Below, in pieces: positions 61,145 through 64,000 of a stretch of 64,000 nt of DNA. The notes under the pieces were generated by a model that ran no database searches, had not been told where the DNA came from, and saw only the letters and a list, made by a program, of their open reading frames with translations. The position numbers and the translations under genes are program-made. Numbering within the stretch: the first letter of the stretch is position 1; each line of letters begins with the position of its first letter. The stretch comes from Sphingobacterium tabacisoli. GTDB lineage: Bacteria > Bacteroidota > Bacteroidia > Sphingobacteriales > Sphingobacteriaceae. The stretch covers positions 434,001 to 498,000 of the forward strand of contig NZ_JAEQMU010000004.1 in assembly GCF_017908035.1 (NCBI RefSeq), given 5' to 3'.

Positions 61145-62245
61145 TCAAAAAATCAGGCAGACTGGCTTGCTAACAGGTATAGTCGCAGATTCGTCTATAT
61201 GTAAAGCTCCTGTCCGTTTGTTTCTTTTAAAAACAGTAATCTGATTGGAGATCTGATTGGTTACGAAAGCCCAACGTCCATCTGCAGAGATGTTTAGGTT
61301 TCTAGGGGAATTACCTCCCGTAGAAACGATACTTTTTACCCGAAGCGTTTTATCTTTCATCACCTCATAGCATGCAATTACATTTGCATCACCCCGATTC
61401 GTTGCATAAACAAATTTTCCATCAGGCGACATCTTTATATCTGCGGCGCCATGTTCTCCCTTAAAACCTTTATTATATATAGGAAGCACCTGAGCATTGA
61501 CCCACTGGTTATTTTTCTGTTGGAATACCGCTAGTTCTCCTGTCAATTCGAGCACGCTGTATATACATTTTGCATCATCCGAAATGACAACATGCCTTGG
61601 ACCAGAACCCTTTGGAGCCGATATACTATCGATTCTATGAAAGCTGTATCTCGCTCCCTTCTGCTGTATCTCGTATATATAGATTAAATCGGCTCCTAAA
61701 TCGGACACAAATAATCGAGAGCCATCCGCAGAGAAAAAAGCAGAATGAATATGTGAACTCGACTGCCTATCTTTATTAATGCTACTGCCTTCAAACTGGA
61801 TAAAGTCTTCTTCCTGATTTAAGCTTCCATCATCTTTTAAAGAAAATAAAACTAACGAGCCACTACTATAATTGGAAACGACCAGCACAGGCTTAGTCGG
61901 ACTGAGGGACACATGACAAGGGTGCGCTCCCTTGGTAGGTAAAGTCCCCATGATCGCTCTACTTTCCAAATCGATTGCCGTCACACTACCTTCGTTATTC
62001 TCATTGACAGCATACAGCATCTGCCCTTTTCTAGCTAAAAAAGAAGGGTTGTCCATCGGTATAGTTCCTAAAAAAGTAGAAGCACCTGTAGTGGCTTCAA
62101 AATCATAAAGCTGTGCTCCTTCACTTCCTCCTGCTGAAGTATATGTTCCTACATACAGCTTAGCCGTTTGTGCCTGAATATTCAAAAATAAACTTGGGAC
62201 CGACAGCCCTAAAAAAACAGCAAACACTTTACTTAAATCAATCAT
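61145..62245 (-). CDS. Secreted lactonase-family seven-bladed beta-propeller
   Basis: The 366-residue protein has a signal peptide (cleavage near IQAQ-TA, about residue 27). Repeated propeller blades include AKLYVGTYTSAGGSEGAQL, HPCHVSLSPTKPVLVVSNYSSGSLVLFS, HIHSAFFSADGSRLFVSDLG, GPRHVVISDDAKCIYSVLEL, GAADIKMSPDGKFVYATNRG and SPRNLNISADGRWAFVTNQ. The family includes 6-phosphogluconolactonase (Pgl) and muconate-cycloisomerase-like proteins. Export to the periplasm argues against the pentose-phosphate role and for an unknown sugar-lactone substrate. Confidence 0.88.
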   Translation of the reverse strand: MIDLSKVFAVFLGLSVPSLFLNIQAQTAKLYVGTYTSAGGSEGAQLYDFEATTGASTFLGTIPMDNPSFLARKGQMLYAVNENNEGSVTAIDLESRAIMGTLPTKGAHPCHVSLSPTKPVLVVSNYSSGSLVLFSLKDDGSLNQEEDFIQFEGSSINKDRQSSSHIHSAFFSADGSRLFVSDLGADLIYIYEIQQKGARYSFHRIDSISAPKGSGPRHVVISDDAKCIYSVLELTGELAVFQQKNNQWVNAQVLPIYNKGFKGEHGAADIKMSPDGKFVYATNRGDANVIACYEVMKDKTLRVKSIVSTGGNSPRNLNISADGRWAFVTNQISNQITVFKRNKRTGALHIDESATIPVSKPVCLIF

Positions 62246-62563
62246 ATTATACCTGCGTTAAATTTCGTTAAAAACGATATTAGCCTTTGTCAAAAAGCTA
62301 TATTCGTAACAAAATATAGAATAAAAAAGACATTAATAAATCAAACAAGATAATCTTACCGCGCCTTCTCTAATTATTTCAAGTCCAGGTTCGAGGAGAT
62401 GATCTTATTCTGATGAAAAATACGACTTTTACAAATTATTCTGATATTTTTGTATACAAATATTGAATAACGCTTATTATGAAAGAATCATGATTTATAC
62501 AGTCCCATTGAGGAATGAATAAATCAGATCACTTCATCACAAATTAAAAACAAATCAGAAAAG
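62246..62563. other. 318-base AT-rich intergenic region
   Basis: No gene seen. TATTTTTG at 62445-62452 matches a -7 element and overlaps a perfect 12-bp palindrome, TTTGTATACAAA (62449-62460). It would give the SurA-like gene a leader of about 105 bases. Confidence 0.5.
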
Positions 62564-63934
62564 ATGAAAAAAATCTTAGGGATATTTCTTATTCTATCCA
62601 TATACTTTTCACCAACTTTTGGACAAGAAAAGCTGATAGACCGTGTCATATCAACTGTTGGTACAGGCCATATCTTACAGTCGGACCTGGAGTTGGAGTA
62701 CACACAATATCTAGCGCAAGGAAACGCCCCTAATGACAAGATAAAATGTTATATCCTCCAGCAGTTGTTGACGCAGAAGCTTTTAGCACAACAAGCAGTA
62801 ATTGACTCTGTGGAGGTATCTGAGAGCGAAATCGATGATCAATTGAACTTCCGTATCCGTTCTATGATCCAAAAAGCTGGAGGGAAAGAACGATTGGAAG
62901 AATTCTTAAACCGGTCAATATTACAACACAAAGAGGAAATGCGTCCTGCTGTTGCCGAACAATTAAAAGGAAACAAAATGCAAGGACAATTAGTGTCTAA
63001 AGTAGATGTCACTCCCCAGGAAGTAAAAAAATATTTCCAAAGCTTAAATGCAGATAGCTTACCTTATTTCAATACAGAAATCGAATATGCACAATTGGTT
63101 ATCAACCCGGTATTAACCAAAGAAGAAAAAGAGCAGTTCCGCGCAAAAGCAGAGGGATATCGTAAGCAGGTATTGGATGGTTCAGATTTCGGAACTATTG
63201 CACGTCTATATTCCGAAGATGGTTCTGCCCCTTATGGTGGTGAACTGGGCTTCAGTACAAGGGATGCATGGGTAAAAGAATTCTCAGCACAGGCCTTTAA
63301 ATTGAAAGCTGGAGAAATGTCTCCTGTATTTGAAACACAATTTGGTTTTCACTTCCTCCAGGTTCTTGAAAGACGCGGAGAAGAAGTAAATGTACGCCAT
63401 ATCCTAATCAAAAGTAGACCGACAAACGCAGCGCTGTCACGTACCAAAGCGAAAATAGATAGTATCTACGACCTTATTGTAGATACAAAACGTATGAATT
63501 TCAATACTGCAGCATCCTTATACTCGGATGACAAAGAAACGAAATACAATGGTGGTGTAGTGACCAATATGGAAGACCGTTCCACATTAATCCCGGTCGA
63601 TCAACTGGATGATGTATCGGTATTCAATGCCATAGACCCTTTAAAAGAAGGTGAAGTATCTAAAGCTGTACTCTATACAGACAAAAGAACAGGGGAATCT
63701 TCCTATCGCATTTATTACTTAAAGTCCAGGATTGCTCCTCATAAAGCAAACCTAGATCAAGACTTTGCTAAAATTAAGGAAGCCGCTCGTCAGGACAAAG
63801 TAAACCGCACACTGAGTGAATGGTTTGAATCTAGAAGAGAGACAACTTATATCGATATAAATCCTGAGTTCTTATCCTGTGATGAATTAAAAGTCTGGGC
63901 AAAGACAGCAGATAAAACTGCTAAAGGCAATTAA
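62564..63934 (+). CDS. SurA-like periplasmic peptidylprolyl isomerase
   Basis: The 456-residue protein has a signal peptide (cleavage near TFGQ-EK, about residue 21) and a SurA_N-like helical chaperone part (about 22-160; LLTQKLLAQQAVIDS, VEVSESEIDDQLNFRI). Two parvulin domains follow: one at about 175-270, with FGTIARLYSEDGSAPYGGELGF, and one at about 273-375, with VRHILIKSRPT and NGGVVTNMEDRS. It should help outer-membrane proteins fold in the periplasm. The second parvulin domain is less canonical. It ends in a strong terminator. Confidence 0.92.
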   Translation: MKKILGIFLILSIYFSPTFGQEKLIDRVISTVGTGHILQSDLELEYTQYLAQGNAPNDKIKCYILQQLLTQKLLAQQAVIDSVEVSESEIDDQLNFRIRSMIQKAGGKERLEEFLNRSILQHKEEMRPAVAEQLKGNKMQGQLVSKVDVTPQEVKKYFQSLNADSLPYFNTEIEYAQLVINPVLTKEEKEQFRAKAEGYRKQVLDGSDFGTIARLYSEDGSAPYGGELGFSTRDAWVKEFSAQAFKLKAGEMSPVFETQFGFHFLQVLERRGEEVNVRHILIKSRPTNAALSRTKAKIDSIYDLIVDTKRMNFNTAASLYSDDKETKYNGGVVTNMEDRSTLIPVDQLDDVSVFNAIDPLKEGEVSKAVLYTDKRTGESSYRIYYLKSRIAPHKANLDQDFAKIKEAARQDKVNRTLSEWFESRRETTYIDINPEFLSCDELKVWAKTADKTAKGN

Positions 63935-63935
63935 T

Positions 63936-63970
63936 AAAAAAGGCGAAAAGTAAAACTTTTCGCCTTTTTT
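63936..63970 (+). terminator. Intrinsic terminator of the SurA-like gene
   Basis: AAAAAAGGCGAAAAG and CTTTTCGCCTTTTTT are 15-bp arms around TAAAA with a T-run. No gene start is recognised in the remaining 30 bases. Confidence 0.9.
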
Positions 63971-64000
63971 ATGCTTTAATCTATTACTAGCGCTCAAATA

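Overview
The window looks like a contiguous chromosomal segment of a Bacteroidota bacterium, most likely Sphingobacteriaceae (a Sphingobacterium-like genome). The reasons are: many genes are preceded by the Bacteroidota sigma-ABfr -7 element TAnnTTTG with little or no Shine-Dalgarno sequence; base composition is AT-rich; and several families typical of the phylum are present (GH3-like adenylating enzyme, zinc-ligand-free Tgt, PKD/beta-barrel envelope proteins, C-terminal-Phe outer-membrane barrels). Nearly all of it is coding, on both strands, in short operons. No transposase, integrase, phage gene, CRISPR array, tRNA or rRNA was seen.

Layout. 1-9.7 kb: a DUF2520 oxidoreductase fragment, a membrane-anchored FMN/3Fe-4S glutamate-synthase-like protein, a MarR regulator, an omega-amidase-like hydrolase, a polyprenyl diphosphate synthase, a glycosyltransferase with a SufT-like protein, a KhtT/KhtU-type K+/H+ antiporter and an MBL-fold hydrolase. 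9.8-14 kb: recJ, lptB and a GH3-family protein. 14-22 kb: the most unusual part. An ECF-type sigma factor and a membrane TPR (putative anti-sigma) gene diverge from a PKD/beta-barrel protein and a TPR-CHAT protease-like lipoprotein. A 39-codon membrane micro-ORF antisense to the CHAT 3' end and an OmpA-family protein follow. 22-27.5 kb: ilvE and a tightly coupled four-gene lipid-linked-sugar operon (GT87, GtrB/ArnC-like GT2, NodB-like deacetylase, flippase-like protein). 27.5-35.6 kb: miaA, an acidic pRiA4b-ORF3-like protein, cca-type nucleotidyltransferase, pdxA, rsmA, a FAD monooxygenase, a 2-hydroxyacid dehydrogenase and a UbiA-like membrane protein. 35.8-43.8 kb: acs and a complete seven-subunit Mrp/Mnh antiporter operon. 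43.8-50.7 kb: EamA transporter, LptF/G permease, tgt, GT2, rsmG, dprA. 50.7-64 kb: SRP RNA (ffs), accD, a small HExxH membrane protein, a MerR regulator, fbp, a phosphoesterase, a TrmN6-type methyltransferase, an outer-membrane protein, mutS, isoaspartyl peptidase, mtgA, a lactonase and a SurA-like chaperone.

The genes are mostly housekeeping: ion homeostasis (KhtTU and Mrp), LPS export (LptB, LptF/G), envelope glycan and peptidoglycan work, tRNA/rRNA modification and DNA repair. The non-coding signals most worth attention are: a promoter block shared almost base for base by lptB and the MerR gene; a dispersed palindromic repeat in the mnhA-mnhB gap that recurs upstream of tgt; a five-copy 10-bp tandem repeat just downstream of ffs; and sequence motifs shared by the two divergent promoters of the CHAT locus. 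Motif-based promoter calls rest on sequence inspection only.
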